A model generated the notes under the pieces. The model saw only the letters and a program-made list of their open reading frames with translations. It ran no database searches and had not been told where the DNA came from. A stretch of 64,000 nucleotides of DNA from an uncultured Flavobacteriales bacterium (GTDB taxonomy: Bacteria > Bacteroidota > Bacteroidia > Flavobacteriales_E > Vicingaceae). The DNA lies in assembly GCA_913056345.1 (NCBI GenBank), contig CAJXMH010000014.1:1-64000 (forward strand), written 5' to 3'. Shown here one piece after another: positions 34,409 to 44,644 of the stretch. The stretch's first letter is position 1. Every line of letters begins with the position of its first letter. A program made the translations under genes and the position numbers.

Positions 34409-35203
34409 TTAAGTCTCATTTAAAAACCTATTCACAGCCCCTACAAAGTTAGTGGGTGCTTCAGCATGAACCCAGTGCCCTGCATTGGGAATTTCTTCAA
34501 GCTGGTAGTTTGGGAATTTTTTTACGATTTCTGCTCCATGTTGAGGTAGAATGTAGCTTGAATTTTCTCCCTTAATGAATAGTGTTTCGCCTTTATATTC
34601 TTTATCGCTAACCGCCCATTCGCTTATCGGTAGGATCTCGTTTTTTAAAACTGATAAATTGAATCGCCAGTCATATCCTCCGCTTGATTTACGATAAAGG
34701 TTCTTCAATAAAAATTGACGAATTCCCTTTTCCTTAATTTGAGAACCAAGTTGCTGATCTGCTTCTTGTCGGTTTTCTAAATGCTCAACATCAATACTCT
34801 CCAGAGCATCTATAATCTGCCAATGGTGAACTTGATAGGAAACAGGGGCAATATCTACTACAATTAGCTTAGCTAACTTATCTGCATGTTGGACAGCAAA
34901 CTCCATGGCGGTTTTTCCTCCCATGGAATGACCGAGGATTATAGGCTGATCAATCTTATGCTCTTCTATAAATCGAGCTAGATCAGCAGCCATGTGCAGG
35001 TAGCTATGCTTTGTGGAATGAGCTGATTTCCCATGATTCCGTTGATCGATCAACCAAACTTCGTAGTCTTCAGACCATTTCTTAGCTAGTGTCATCCAAT
35101 TGTCCAATGAACCAAACAGTCCGTGCAGAATGATCAATGCTTGACCGCTTCCTAACTTTTTATAGTTCAGTTGAACTGTCTCTACACTTGCTGATGAGTC
35201 CAT
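34409..35203 (-). CDS. Alpha/beta-hydrolase (YbfF-like esterase)
   Basis: This 264-residue protein has the oxyanion strand [12 protein letters not shown] (about 25-36), nucleophile elbow GHSMGGKT (about 91-98), a lid, and the catalytic His in [11 protein letters not shown] (about 241-251). Members hydrolyse acyl-CoA or small esters; the substrate is unknown. The gene overlaps the 3' end of pdxJ by 22 bases in another frame, a tight operon often seen in this phylum. Confidence 0.9.
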   Translation of the reverse strand: MDSSASVETVQLNYKKLGSGQALIILHGLFGSLDNWMTLAKKWSEDYEVWLIDQRNHGKSAHSTKHSYLHMAADLARFIEEHKIDQPIILGHSMGGKTAMEFAVQHADKLAKLIVVDIAPVSYQVHHWQIIDALESIDVEHLENRQEADQQLGSQIKEKGIRQFLLKNLYRKSSGGYDWRFNLSVLKNEILPISEWAVSDKEYKGETLFIKGENSSYILPQHGAEIVKKFPNYQLEEIPNAGHWVHAEAPTNFVGAVNRFLNET

Positions 35204-35913
35204 TTCAATTCTTTTAAATACAATTCTATTGTTTTTTCTAAGCCAAAATAAAGCGCATCTGCAATAAGAGCATGTCCAATCGAGACTTCTAATAAGCCAC
35301 TAATGTTTTCTTTGAAATAACGAAGGTTTTTGAGATCTAGATCGTGACCTGCATTAATTCCTAAGCCCAATTCGTCTGCCTTTTGAGCGGCCTTTTCGTA
35401 AGGGGCAATGGCTTTTGCTGGATCTTGAGCATAACCTTCAGCATATGGCCCGGTGTAAAGTTCTATTCGGTCAACACTAGTTTCTGAAGCAGCATGAATT
35501 TGCTCCAAATTGGTTTCCATGAATATAGAAGTCCGTATATTCTCTTTTTTGAAAACACCTACTATATTAGCTATAAAGTCGAAGTCCTTTAGCACATCCC
35601 AACCTGCATTAGAAGTTAGCACTCCTGGCGGGTCAGGCACTAATGTTACTTGTGCAGGCTTAACCTCAAGCACTAGGTCTATAAATTTTTGACTTGGATA
35701 ACCTTCAATGTTAAACTCTTTACTTAAAGCGGCAGAAAGTTCTCTCACATCTTGATAGCGAATATGTCGTTCATCTGGTCTTGGGTGAACTGTGATTCCA
35801 TCAGCTCCAAACTTTTCACAGTCTAAGGCAAGCTGAACCACGTTTGGCACATTACCTCCCCTTGCATTTCTTAAAGTTGCAACCTTGTTAACGTTTACAC
35901 TTAATTGGCTCAT
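35182..35913 (-). CDS. pdxJ: Pyridoxine 5'-phosphate synthase
   Basis: This 243-residue TIM-barrel enzyme condenses 1-deoxyxylulose 5-phosphate with 3-amino-2-oxopropyl phosphate in DXP-dependent vitamin B6 synthesis. Typical motifs are [18 protein letters not shown] (residues 4-21), [25 protein letters not shown] and [11 protein letters not shown]. The DXP it uses is made by dxs at 53804-55747. It is first in the operon with the hydrolase, with a TAATTTTG box upstream. Confidence 0.97.
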   Translation of the reverse strand: MSQLSVNVNKVATLRNARGGNVPNVVQLALDCEKFGADGITVHPRPDERHIRYQDVRELSAALSKEFNIEGYPSQKFIDLVLEVKPAQVTLVPDPPGVLTSNAGWDVLKDFDFIANIVGVFKKENIRTSIFMETNLEQIHAASETSVDRIELYTGPYAEGYAQDPAKAIAPYEKAAQKADELGLGINAGHDLDLKNLRYFKENISGLLEVSIGHALIADALYFGLEKTIELYLKELKWTHQQV

Positions 35914-35944
35914 GAATTATTCTGTAATATTGTAACAAAAGCTT

Positions 35945-35952
35945 CAAAATTA
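35945..35952 (-). promoter_or_regulatory. -7 box of pdxJ
   Basis: TAATTTTG on the minus strand, 31 bases before the pdxJ ATG, matches TAnnTTTG. It lies in the divergent region shared with the CBS gene. Confidence 0.4.
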
Positions 35953-35985
35953 GGTTATTTATACTAGCCTACTAGACTTTAAAAG

Positions 35986-36648
35986 ATGTTAGCGCAAGAA
36001 CTTATAAGCGAAGAAATACCTGAACTTAAACCTACTGATTCAGCGGAAAAAGCCCTTCAACTAATGGAGGATTTCAAGTTGACCGAAATGCCTCTAATTG
36101 AAGATGGATTATTTCTAGGTCTTTTAACTGAAAATGCGATTTTAGATTTTGATTCACTGGATCGGAAAATTGGTAGAAATAAGGTTGAACTTGATCCAAC
36201 AGCAGTTTCTAGCTATGAGCATATTTATGAAGTAATTGGAAAAATGGCAGGAAAAAAATTGAGTTTGCTGCCAGTATTAGATGATGCCAAGCAATATGTA
36301 GGCTCAATAAGCCTAGCTAAGCTAGTTGACCACATTGCTCAATTAGGAGCAATGAAAGATCCCGGAGGCATTCTGCAAGTCGAAATGAATGTAAATGACT
36401 ACTCTTTAGCTGAAATTGCAACCCTTGTAGAAAGCAATGGAGCTAAAATCGTCAGCTCTTATGTTAGCACTCATGATGATTCTACCAAGATGGATTTAAC
36501 CATTAAGATTAATCAAACAGACCTTTCTGCTATTATTCAAACTTTTGAGCGTTACAATTACAACCTAGTTGCATCCTTCCACAAAAGTGAGCTAGAGGAT
36601 GACCTAAAAAAACGTTACGACGCCTTTCTCCACTATTTAAATATGTAA
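35986..36648 (+). CDS. CBS-domain protein
   Basis: This 220-residue cytosolic protein has two CBS motifs (about 4-60 and 75-125). A C-terminal part (about 130-215; VEMNVNDYSLAEIATLVES) has the alternating pattern of an ACT-like ligand domain. CBS pairs bind adenosyl ligands and usually regulate a partner. It opens the outer-membrane biogenesis cluster and is followed 4 bases later by the BamA-like gene. The effector partner is not evident. Confidence 0.85.
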   Translation: MLAQELISEEIPELKPTDSAEKALQLMEDFKLTEMPLIEDGLFLGLLTENAILDFDSLDRKIGRNKVELDPTAVSSYEHIYEVIGKMAGKKLSLLPVLDDAKQYVGSISLAKLVDHIAQLGAMKDPGGILQVEMNVNDYSLAEIATLVESNGAKIVSSYVSTHDDSTKMDLTIKINQTDLSAIIQTFERYNYNLVASFHKSELEDDLKKRYDAFLHYLNM

Positions 36649-36652
36649 AAGC

Positions 36653-38086
36653 ATGCTAAGAGCAAGCTGCTTTCTCATTCTTTGTTGTTTTTTTTCCGCG
36701 GCTTCAGCCCAAGCGTTCAAAATAAATCCTGTAGCCCGGGATAGCAGCATGTATGAAATGCCTTATAAAAGCATTCAAGCTATTCAAATTGTAGGAAACA
36801 AGGTAACCAAAGCACACATTATTTTAAGGGAGTTGACTTTTAGCAAGAACGACACCCTTAGCAATGAAGACTTTATCGAGTCCTTAGAGCAATCGAAAAA
36901 GAACTTGTTGAATACTTCTCTTTTTAATTTTGTAAAAATAGATTGGGCTATTCTAAGTCCTGATGAGGTTTTTATCGTTATTCAAGTTGAAGAAAGGTGG
37001 TACACTTTCCCACTTCCTATTTTTGAAATTGACGATAATAATTTCAACACCTGGTGGCGTGACAGAGATTATTCCCGAATCAATTATGGAGGTTTGCTCA
37101 TTCGCAATAATTTTAGAGGACGAAAGGAAAAACTCAGCTTGATCGCGCAATTTGGGTTCACTGAAAGATTTCGGCTCAAATATGAAATCCCTTACATCAA
37201 TAAATCACAAAAAAGTGGCTTAGGGTTCAATTTCTCTTACAATCGCCTTGATGAAATTGTCTACAACACAGAAAACAATGAAAGGTCTTTATACAAGAGT
37301 ACTAATGGAGATGCGGTAAAAAACTATGCAGGGGGAGTAGAATACACCTACAGACGTAAGATCTTTAATAAACACCGCTTTGGAGTTGAATATGACCTCT
37401 ATTCGATTCAAGATACCGTCACAGATCTTAACCCTAATTATTTAAGAGGCAGTGAAGCAGAGAGTCAATTTTTAAGCCTTTATTACAAATTCACCCATGA
37501 TAATAGAGACTCTAGGAATTATCCTTTGAAAGGAAACTATGTATCAATGAGTGCTAGGAAATACGGTTTGGGGATATTATCCGACAAACTTGATCTTACC
37601 AACGTCCAATTTCATTTTAGAAAGTATTTTGAAATAAAAGAAAGGTGGTATGCTGCGACCTCATTAAGGGGAGTAGTGGCTGCCAATAACAACCAGCCTT
37701 ACTTATTGCAAAATGGGCTTGGCTACAGCTCAACCTTCAACGTAAGGTCTTACGAATATTATGTGATTGATGGACAAAACATTGGACTTGCTAAGGCTCA
37801 GCTTAAATATCAACTTGTTAAGCCCAATTATGCTAAGCTTGACTTTGTCCCCCTTGAACGCTTTAATAAGTTTCATTATGCTTTTTACCTGGGTTTGTTT
37901 TCAGATTTTGGATATGTGGAAGACAATATTGGCTTTCCGGGAAATGATCTAGCCAATGAATTCCAGTTTGGGATGGGTGTAGCACTCGACTTTGTTAGCT
38001 ACTATGACACTGTGATCCGTAGTGAGTTTTCGGTAAATAAATTTGGGGAGAGTGGTTTTTTTCTTCACTTTGTAGCACCTATATAA
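36653..38086 (+). CDS. BamA/TamA-superfamily outer-membrane protein (short)
   Basis: This 477-residue protein has a signal peptide (MLRASCFLILCCFFSAASAQ). One POTRA domain is visible (about 40-115; IQIVGNKVTKAHIILRELTF). A C-terminal barrel of the bacterial surface antigen type follows (about 150-477), with the usual FTHDNRDSRNYPLKGNYV and a final FVAPI. With one POTRA and no full BamA set, it is shorter than BamA at 41522-44047 and probably has a different, TamA/Omp85-like role. It is 4 bases downstream of the CBS gene. Confidence 0.88.
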   Translation: MLRASCFLILCCFFSAASAQAFKINPVARDSSMYEMPYKSIQAIQIVGNKVTKAHIILRELTFSKNDTLSNEDFIESLEQSKKNLLNTSLFNFVKIDWAILSPDEVFIVIQVEERWYTFPLPIFEIDDNNFNTWWRDRDYSRINYGGLLIRNNFRGRKEKLSLIAQFGFTERFRLKYEIPYINKSQKSGLGFNFSYNRLDEIVYNTENNERSLYKSTNGDAVKNYAGGVEYTYRRKIFNKHRFGVEYDLYSIQDTVTDLNPNYLRGSEAESQFLSLYYKFTHDNRDSRNYPLKGNYVSMSARKYGLGILSDKLDLTNVQFHFRKYFEIKERWYAATSLRGVVAANNNQPYLLQNGLGYSSTFNVRSYEYYVIDGQNIGLAKAQLKYQLVKPNYAKLDFVPLERFNKFHYAFYLGLFSDFGYVEDNIGFPGNDLANEFQFGMGVALDFVSYYDTVIRSEFSVNKFGESGFFLHFVAPI

Positions 38087-38095
38087 CAGTATCAT

Positions 38096-38980
38096 ATGAA
38101 AGTTGCCCTATTTGGAAAGAACCTAGCTGACAGCAGCCCAAAAGACCTAAAAGATTTGATAGGCTGCTTTAAACAGGGTGCAGACACTCTTTATCTGCAT
38201 CAGAATTTTAAAGAAGTTGAGAAGAGCCTAGACATCCTCAATAGCCTATCAATAGATTATTTTAGCAGCTATGAAGAACTAGATACTAGCTTTGACTTTT
38301 TGATCAGCATAGGTGGAGACGGCACCTTTTTAGATTCTACCCTATTAGTTCGTGACCTGAATATTCCAATTTTAGGTATAAATACAGGTAGACTAGGATT
38401 TTTATCAAACACCGCTACTTCAGAAATAGAGGAAGCCATTGGATGCTTGAGGAGCGGCAATTTCGAAATTGACCAGAGGAGCTTGCTCAGATTAGACAGT
38501 GAGTCAAATCTTTTTAAGGCACAAAACCACGCACTGAATGAGATCAGTATTTTGAAAAGAGATACTTCCTCAATGATCTCAATAGAAGTTAAGATAAATG
38601 ATGAAATGTTAAACACCTATTGGGCTGATGGGCTAATTATTGCGACCGCAACAGGTTCTACGGCTTATTCATTAAGTTGCGGGGGACCAATACTTATGCC
38701 GGGAGGGGGTAATTTCGTTATCACACCAATTGCTCCGCATAATTTAAATGTGAGACCAATGGTTATTGATGATGATGTTGTTCTCAAAATCAAAGCTGAT
38801 GGCAGAGCAGACAAAAGTTTAGTTGCTTTAGACTCTCGCTCTGAAGAATTGCTAAATCAAGAAGAAATCAGCATACAAAAGGCAGATTATCAAATTGGTA
38901 TTGTGCAGATCGATAAACACAACTTTATAAATAGCCTTAAAGCAAAACTAAATTGGGGGCTTGATCGACGAAATAAATAA
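38096..38980 (+). CDS. nadK: NAD kinase
   Basis: This 294-residue enzyme phosphorylates NAD to NADP. SIGGDGTFLDS (about 65-75) holds the GGDG motif with the catalytic Asp. The NE/D motif occurs as LNEISILKRD, and the substrate helix region as TATGSTAYSLSCGGPI (about 182-197). Length is normal. It starts 10 bases after the BamA-like stop. Confidence 0.97.
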   Translation: MKVALFGKNLADSSPKDLKDLIGCFKQGADTLYLHQNFKEVEKSLDILNSLSIDYFSSYEELDTSFDFLISIGGDGTFLDSTLLVRDLNIPILGINTGRLGFLSNTATSEIEEAIGCLRSGNFEIDQRSLLRLDSESNLFKAQNHALNEISILKRDTSSMISIEVKINDEMLNTYWADGLIIATATGSTAYSLSCGGPILMPGGGNFVITPIAPHNLNVRPMVIDDDVVLKIKADGRADKSLVALDSRSEELLNQEEISIQKADYQIGIVQIDKHNFINSLKAKLNWGLDRRNK

Positions 38981-39018
38981 GTAAGTCACTGAATTAAGTT
39001 ATTTTATCTTAATTCTAT

Positions 39019-39026
39019 TATATTTG
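39019..39026 (+). promoter_or_regulatory. -7 box of the first DUF6089 gene
   Basis: TATATTTG, 22 bases before the ATG at 39048, matches TAnnTTTG. It argues against a start at 39024, which would lie within the box, and suggests a promoter internal to the cluster. Confidence 0.45.
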
Positions 39027-39047
39027 CTCGTCCTAATATTTAGGCAA

Positions 39048-39989
39048 ATGAAAAGAATTTTTGTACTCCTTTTACTTGTTTTCATCTTGCTTCCCTCTTT
39101 AGCAGATGCTCAAAGATGGAAAAGATTTAGACGACAGATTGTTGGAGGCGCAGGAGTAACCAATTTTCTTGGAGACTTAGGCGGAGCAAACGACATAGGT
39201 CGCGACGGTCTTGTTGACCTAGACTTTGTAGCCACTAGACCTTCTTTAATGATCGGCTACCGTTATCAATTGAATAACTTCATTTTCTTACGTTCTAATC
39301 TAACTTGGGGAATTTTAAAAGGGGATGATGCAAACACACAACAAATTCATCGGCGAGGAAGAAACCTTTCATTTAGGTCGGGCTTTTTAGACCTTAATTT
39401 GATGGCTGAATTCTACCTGTTTAACAATGCGAGAGGTAACCTTTATCGCTTAAGAGGAGTTAGAGGAAGAAGAGGCTTGAATATGGATCTTTATGTTTTT
39501 GCAGGTATTGGTGGAATGTATTTTAACCCCAAAGCAGAGTATCAAGGTCAATGGGTTGCATTGCAGCCAATCGGTACAGAAGGGCAAGGATTGGAAGGAG
39601 AAGATGGAAGATATAGCCGCTTTACCTTTACAGTTCCTTATGGTATTGGTGTCGGCAAATCAATTGATCGCTATTGGGCTGTAAATGTAGAATTTACCAT
39701 GCGAGCAACCTTCACCGACTATATTGATGATGTAAGTACCGACTACTATGGAAGAGAAAACATGAGACAAGCAAAGCTTGATGGAGGAGCCAGCCAAGCG
39801 GAAGCTAATAGAGCCGCTATTTTATCTGATCCCAATATTTTTGACCAAACCATTGATGGCTTTGATAGCAACAACCAGTTGGTCGACGAACAAAGGGGAG
39901 ACCCAACTGACAATGACGCCTTTATGACAGGCATGATCACAATTGCTAGAAAAATTGTTAAAAGGCGCAGAAGTAGACCTAAGTTCTAG
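39048..39989 (+). CDS. DUF6089-type outer-membrane protein (first of two)
   Basis: From the ATG at 39048 the product has 313 residues. A signal peptide (FVLLLLVFILLPSLADA) is followed by a barrel-like body starting GGAGVTNFLGDLGGAN, where the NFLGDLGG motif is typical of this family. It also has IGYRYQLNNFIFLRSNLTWG, FAGIGGMYFNPKA and a basic tail (KRRRSRPKF). The family sits between nadK and uppS in many Bacteroidota and is thought to be outer-membrane related; no activity is known. It is followed at 40025 by a shorter relative. Confidence 0.85.
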   Translation: MKRIFVLLLLVFILLPSLADAQRWKRFRRQIVGGAGVTNFLGDLGGANDIGRDGLVDLDFVATRPSLMIGYRYQLNNFIFLRSNLTWGILKGDDANTQQIHRRGRNLSFRSGFLDLNLMAEFYLFNNARGNLYRLRGVRGRRGLNMDLYVFAGIGGMYFNPKAEYQGQWVALQPIGTEGQGLEGEDGRYSRFTFTVPYGIGVGKSIDRYWAVNVEFTMRATFTDYIDDVSTDYYGRENMRQAKLDGGASQAEANRAAILSDPNIFDQTIDGFDSNNQLVDEQRGDPTDNDAFMTGMITIARKIVKRRRSRPKF

Positions 39990-40024
39990 CAATCTTTCAA
40001 AATTTAATCCGTTTATTGCAGTCT

Positions 40025-40729
40025 ATGAAGTTGAAACAAGTTCTTCTTGGATTTAGCCTAGTATTCTCAATTTTCACTTTTGCTCAAAAGACCATGGAGT
40101 TTGGGTTGCTGATTGGTCGGAGTTATTATTTGGGAGAGATCAACCCTAGTACACACCTTGGAAATGGGGTTGGGAGTTTTACCTATGGTGGAGCTTTTCG
40201 CTATAATTTAAATAAACGCTACAGTTTAAAGGCAACCGTTTCTAGAACTACCCTACAAGCAGAAGATCAAGTTTCTGAGCTTGACTTTAACCTAGCTCGT
40301 AATGCTAGTTTTAAAAATGAGGTAACTGAGTTTGCCGGAACCATCGAGTTTAATTTTCTACCTTATGAAACAGGAGATCCAGATCATTTTTTCAGCCCAT
40401 ATTTATTCATAGGCTTTAGCATTTACGGAAGCAGTCCAGAAATATTAATCAACGACAATGAAGTTCCTGAAGCAGATGAGGGGCAAAGTACTAACCTTGC
40501 CTATCCGTTTGGCGCGGGACTAAAACTGAGTATAAGCCAAAAACTTAGCCTTAGCTTTGAATGGGGTTTTAGAAAAACTTCTAATGACAACATAGATGGC
40601 TTACCTAACAGATTTGCAGAGATATATGAATGGGGAAAAGACTACGATAACGATTGGTTTGTAGCCAATAACTTTATGTTGACTTTCATGCTTTCAGATC
40701 CGGGCCCTTGCCCCGCATATAATTTTTAA
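40025..40729 (+). CDS. DUF6089-type outer-membrane protein (second of two)
   Basis: From the ATG at 40025 the product has 234 residues, with a signal peptide (LKQVLLGFSLVFSIFTFA) and the related motif LLIGRSYYLGEINPS in place of NFLGDLGG. Barrel-like strands follow (FSPYLFIGFSIYG, LSLSFEWGFRKTSND), ending in PCPAYNF. It is a diverged partner of the preceding gene, so one may have arisen from the other. It is followed by uppS after 43 bases. Confidence 0.8.
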   Translation: MKLKQVLLGFSLVFSIFTFAQKTMEFGLLIGRSYYLGEINPSTHLGNGVGSFTYGGAFRYNLNKRYSLKATVSRTTLQAEDQVSELDFNLARNASFKNEVTEFAGTIEFNFLPYETGDPDHFFSPYLFIGFSIYGSSPEILINDNEVPEADEGQSTNLAYPFGAGLKLSISQKLSLSFEWGFRKTSNDNIDGLPNRFAEIYEWGKDYDNDWFVANNFMLTFMLSDPGPCPAYNF

Positions 40730-40772
40730 AATCAGCTTATTAATCTGATATTTGCCCGCCTTAAAATAAGAC

Positions 40773-41519
40773 ATGCCTTCTACAGCAGAACATAAGGAAA
40801 ACATACCTGAACATATTGCCATTATAATGGATGGCAATGGGCGCTGGGCTAAAAAGCATGGTAAGGCCCGTGTTTTTGGCCATAGAAGCGGGGTAAAGTC
40901 TGTTAGGAGCGTAACAGAAGGTGCAGCTGAAATTGGAGTAAAGTACCTAACGCTTTACGCCTTTTCTACAGAAAACTGGAACAGACCAAGGGCTGAGGTA
41001 ACCGCCTTAATGCAGTTACTAGTTTCTACTATTGCTAAAGAGACTAAAACCCTAAGTAAGAATAACATTAAACTGCAAGCTATAGGTGACTTAAAAAGTT
41101 TACCAGCTAGTTGCTTTCAAGAACTAAATAAGGCTATTGCTTCTACCGCAAATAATTCTGGAATGACATTGAACCTAGCGTTAAGTTACAGTTCAAAGTG
41201 GGAAATTATGGAGGCCGTAAAAGAACTTCTAACTGACGTTAAAAAAGGCAAAATCCAAGATGACGAGATTGATGAAGCGGTATTCAAAAACTACCTTTGT
41301 ACCAAAGAGATTCCCGATCCAGAATTACTAATAAGAACAAGTGGTGAACACCGAATCAGTAATTTCTTATTGTGGCAATTGGCTTATTCAGAGCTTTATT
41401 TTACAGATAAACTTTGGCCTGATTTCAGAAAAGATGATCTTTTACAGGCTATTGATGATTACAATAAAAGAGAAAGAAGGTTTGGGAAAACCAGTGAGCA
41501 AATCGCCACGAAGAAATAA
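40773..41519 (+). CDS. uppS: Isoprenyl transferase (undecaprenyl diphosphate synthase)
   Basis: This 248-residue cis-prenyltransferase makes the lipid carrier for peptidoglycan and other glycans. HIAIIMDGNGRWAKKHG (about 13-29) has the catalytic Asp and FGHRSG follows. FSTENWNRP and ELLIRTSGEHRISNFLLWQ complete the family signature. The bamA ATG lies 2 bases past the stop, so translation is coupled. Confidence 0.97.
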   Translation: MPSTAEHKENIPEHIAIIMDGNGRWAKKHGKARVFGHRSGVKSVRSVTEGAAEIGVKYLTLYAFSTENWNRPRAEVTALMQLLVSTIAKETKTLSKNNIKLQAIGDLKSLPASCFQELNKAIASTANNSGMTLNLALSYSSKWEIMEAVKELLTDVKKGKIQDDEIDEAVFKNYLCTKEIPDPELLIRTSGEHRISNFLLWQLAYSELYFTDKLWPDFRKDDLLQAIDDYNKRERRFGKTSEQIATKK

Positions 41520-41521
41520 AG

Positions 41522-44047
41522 ATGCTTAGAGTTTTCAGAATAATATGTTTAGTGATCGCTGTAAGCTTTTCTCAAGTTATGATGGGTCAAATTACCATAG
41601 ACCAATCACTTGAAGTTTTAGATTATACTTCTCCAAGAACTTATCAAATAGGAGGCATTTCTGTTAGCGGAACCCAAAACCTAGATCATTCTGCTTTAAA
41701 AGCCATATCAGGCTTACAAGAAGGACAAGAAATAGAAGTACCTGGCGATGGAATATCGGGGGCGATCACGAAACTTTGGGAACAGAAACTATTCACAGAT
41801 ATTTCCATTGAAGCTACAGATCTACGAGGGGACCTGATTTTTCTAAATATTGATGTGCAAGAACGACCAAGGTTATCGAAATTTAGATTTAAAGGGGTCC
41901 GAAAAGGAAAACAAGAAAGTCTAAGAGAAGACATTAAACTGATCAGGGGAAAGGTTATAACCCCAAACTTACTCGATCAAACTAAAAGAAAAGTAGCTGA
42001 CTATTTTATAGATAAAGGTTACTTCAATACTGAGGTAAACATTATCCAACAGGTGGACTCCAACCTCAGCAATAGCTCCATCATCACTATTGATGTCGAT
42101 AAAAATAAAAGAGTAAAAATTCAAGACATAAACATAAAAGGAAATGAGGTTTTTGCAGATGACAAGATCAGGAAGGCTCTCAAAAACACCAAAAGGAAGC
42201 GTTTCATCAGGATTTTCAAGCCTTCTAAATTTATTCGAAGTGATTATGAAAGTGACCTAGATAACATTGTAGCCAAGTATAATGCAAAGGGCTACCGAGA
42301 TGCTAAAATTGCAAACGATACGGTTTATCAAGTAGCAACCAATCGAGTTAGCATTGACATTGAAATCAAAGAAGGGAAACAATACTTTTTTGGTGACATC
42401 AAATGGATAGGTAACACAAAGTTTACTGATAATGAGCTTGACAGAATCTTAAACCTTGAAAGAGGAGATATTTTTAATCAAGACTTATTGGACCAGCGCA
42501 TCTACCAAGACCCCAACGGACGAGACATTAGTTCGCTTTATCTTGATGACGGTTATTTGTTCTTCCAACCTAACGTTGTTGAAACTCAAGTTAGAGAAGA
42601 CACTATTGACTTTGAGATCCGATTAAGAGAGGGAAAACAGGCAAGGATAGACGAAGTAACCATTGTTGGAAATACCAAAACCAATGACCATGTGATTCGC
42701 CGTGAGATCAGAACTTATCCCGGTCAGTTATTTAGTAGGGCAGACATCATAAGAAGTCAGCGGGAACTGATGCAATTGGGTTATTTCAACCAAGAGAAGC
42801 TAGGCGTAAATCCTGTTCCGGATCAAGCCAGTGGAACGGTTGATATTGAATATGTAGTTGAAGAACAACCCTCAGACCAAGTTGAACTTTCAGGAGGCTG
42901 GGGCGGTGGCCGAGTGGTAGGTAGCCTTGGACTTACTTTCAATAACTTTTCTGCTCGCAGGTTCTTTAAAAAAGAAGCATGGAGACCACTTCCATCAGGA
43001 GATGGTCAAAGATTGAGTTTAAGGGCTCAAACTAACGGACAATTCTTCCAATCCTATAATGTTTCTTTTACAGAACCGTGGTTAGGAGGAAGAAAACCCA
43101 ATAGTTTAAGCGTAACCGGCTTTTACTCGCAACAAACTAACGGTGCAGCGCGATTTATAACCAATGGAGATGGAGAACAGGTTGATAACCCTAACCGTCA
43201 GTTTCTAGGAATTTGGGGGGCTACAATTGGCTTAGGGCAGCGCTTGACCAAACCTGATGACTTCTTTCAACTTTACAATGAGATCAGCTACCAATACTAT
43301 GACCTTAAAAATTGGGGAAACTTTATCTTCGGAACTGGTTTTGCCAACAATTTAAGTTTTCGACATACCTTTTCCAGAAATTCAGTAGATGCGCCTATTT
43401 ATCCAAGAAGAGGAGCTAACACCTCCCTCTCTCTTCAATGGACGCCGCCTTATTCCCTGTTTGACGGCAGAGAAAGCTATGATGAATTAACCAGTCAAGA
43501 ACGTTTTAAGTTTATTGAATTTCATAAATGGAAATTCAATTCTTCTTGGTTTACAACCTTAACTGGCAAGTTAGTATTGAACAGTAAGGTTGGCTTTGGT
43601 TATCTAGGTTCCTACAGTGCGGCTAAAGGTCAGTCCCCTTTTGAAAGGTTCTTTCTTGGAGGTGATGGGTTGACCGGTTTCAATTTAGATGGGAGTGAAA
43701 TTATTGCTTTAAGAGGATATGGTGATCGAATTTTATCTCCTCGTGTAGGCGGCACGGTTGTAAGTAAATACACCATGGAAGTCCGTTATCCATTCTCATT
43801 AAATCCCACCGCAACAATTTATGGCCTAGCTTTTGCAGAAGCTGGTAATTCATGGTTTGACTTCAGTGAATTTGCACCATTTGAAGTTAGAAGATCAGCC
43901 GGACTAGGTGTAAGGATTTACATGCCTTTCTTCGGTCTTCTTGGTCTAGACTGGGGCTATCGATTTGATGATGTTCCAGGCAGAACAGACCCAAACCAGC
44001 GAACGGAGTTTCACTTCTCTATAGGAGGAAACATAGGAGGTTGGTAA
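41522..44047 (+). CDS. bamA: Outer-membrane protein assembly factor BamA
   Basis: This 841-residue protein has a signal peptide (MLRVFRIICLVIAVSFSQVM). Five POTRA-like repeats cover about 40-440 (IGGISVSGTQNL, IQDINIKGNEVF, FFGDIKWIGNTKF, IDEVTIVGNTKT). The surface antigen barrel (about 455-841) contains FTEPWLGGRKPNSL, GFYSQQTNG and the (V/I)RG-type loop LRGYGDRILSPR, and ends in a C-terminal Trp. It inserts barrel proteins into the outer membrane. Length fits BamA. The two OmpH chaperones follow at once. Confidence 0.97.
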   Translation: MLRVFRIICLVIAVSFSQVMMGQITIDQSLEVLDYTSPRTYQIGGISVSGTQNLDHSALKAISGLQEGQEIEVPGDGISGAITKLWEQKLFTDISIEATDLRGDLIFLNIDVQERPRLSKFRFKGVRKGKQESLREDIKLIRGKVITPNLLDQTKRKVADYFIDKGYFNTEVNIIQQVDSNLSNSSIITIDVDKNKRVKIQDINIKGNEVFADDKIRKALKNTKRKRFIRIFKPSKFIRSDYESDLDNIVAKYNAKGYRDAKIANDTVYQVATNRVSIDIEIKEGKQYFFGDIKWIGNTKFTDNELDRILNLERGDIFNQDLLDQRIYQDPNGRDISSLYLDDGYLFFQPNVVETQVREDTIDFEIRLREGKQARIDEVTIVGNTKTNDHVIRREIRTYPGQLFSRADIIRSQRELMQLGYFNQEKLGVNPVPDQASGTVDIEYVVEEQPSDQVELSGGWGGGRVVGSLGLTFNNFSARRFFKKEAWRPLPSGDGQRLSLRAQTNGQFFQSYNVSFTEPWLGGRKPNSLSVTGFYSQQTNGAARFITNGDGEQVDNPNRQFLGIWGATIGLGQRLTKPDDFFQLYNEISYQYYDLKNWGNFIFGTGFANNLSFRHTFSRNSVDAPIYPRRGANTSLSLQWTPPYSLFDGRESYDELTSQERFKFIEFHKWKFNSSWFTTLTGKLVLNSKVGFGYLGSYSAAKGQSPFERFFLGGDGLTGFNLDGSEIIALRGYGDRILSPRVGGTVVSKYTMEVRYPFSLNPTATIYGLAFAEAGNSWFDFSEFAPFEVRRSAGLGVRIYMPFFGLLGLDWGYRFDDVPGRTDPNQRTEFHFSIGGNIGGW

Positions 44048-44061
44048 TAAAATGTAACACA

Positions 44062-44595
44062 ATGAGAAAATTATTCTTTTTCGTTCTATTTGCAGTGTCG
44101 ATTTTGGCAGTTCAAGCACAAAAGTTTGCCTACATTGATACCGAATACATCTTGAAGAATATACCGGAATATAAAGATGCCCAAAAACAGTTAGACGATT
44201 ATTCTAAACAATGGCAGCAGCAAATTGACCGCAAGTACCAAGAAATTGATAAGATGTATCAAGACTTTGAAGCAGAGGAGATCTTGCTAACAGAAAGCAT
44301 GAAAAATAAGAGAAGAGAAGAAATCTTAAAAAGAGAAGAAGAGGCTAGAAAGTTCAAACAAGAAAAGTTTGGTGTAGATGGCGAACTTTTCAAGAAAAGA
44401 AAAGAACTAATTAAGCCAATTCAAGAAAAAATTTACAAAGCAGTACAAGAAACCGCTAATATTGGCCGATACTCTATTATTTTTGACAAAGCTAGTAGAG
44501 GATTAACGATGGTATACACCAACCCAAAATACGATAAGAGTGACGATATTTTAAGACGAATGGGTTACAAGCCTGGAGAAGAACAAAGAAGATAA
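44062..44595 (+). CDS. OmpH/Skp-family periplasmic chaperone (first of two)
   Basis: From the ATG at 44062 the product has 177 residues, with a signal peptide (LFFFVLFAVSILAVQA). It has the Skp-like start AYIDTEYILKNIPEY, then a long charged helical hairpin (about 50-120) and a closing strand (IIFDKASRGLTMVYTNP). Skp trimers hold unfolded outer-membrane proteins for BamA. It is 14 bases behind bamA. Confidence 0.93.
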   Translation: MRKLFFFVLFAVSILAVQAQKFAYIDTEYILKNIPEYKDAQKQLDDYSKQWQQQIDRKYQEIDKMYQDFEAEEILLTESMKNKRREEILKREEEARKFKQEKFGVDGELFKKRKELIKPIQEKIYKAVQETANIGRYSIIFDKASRGLTMVYTNPKYDKSDDILRRMGYKPGEEQRR

Positions 44596-44644
44596 AACAA
44601 CCACCTAAATTAAATTCAAAACCTAATATTTTAAATACAACATC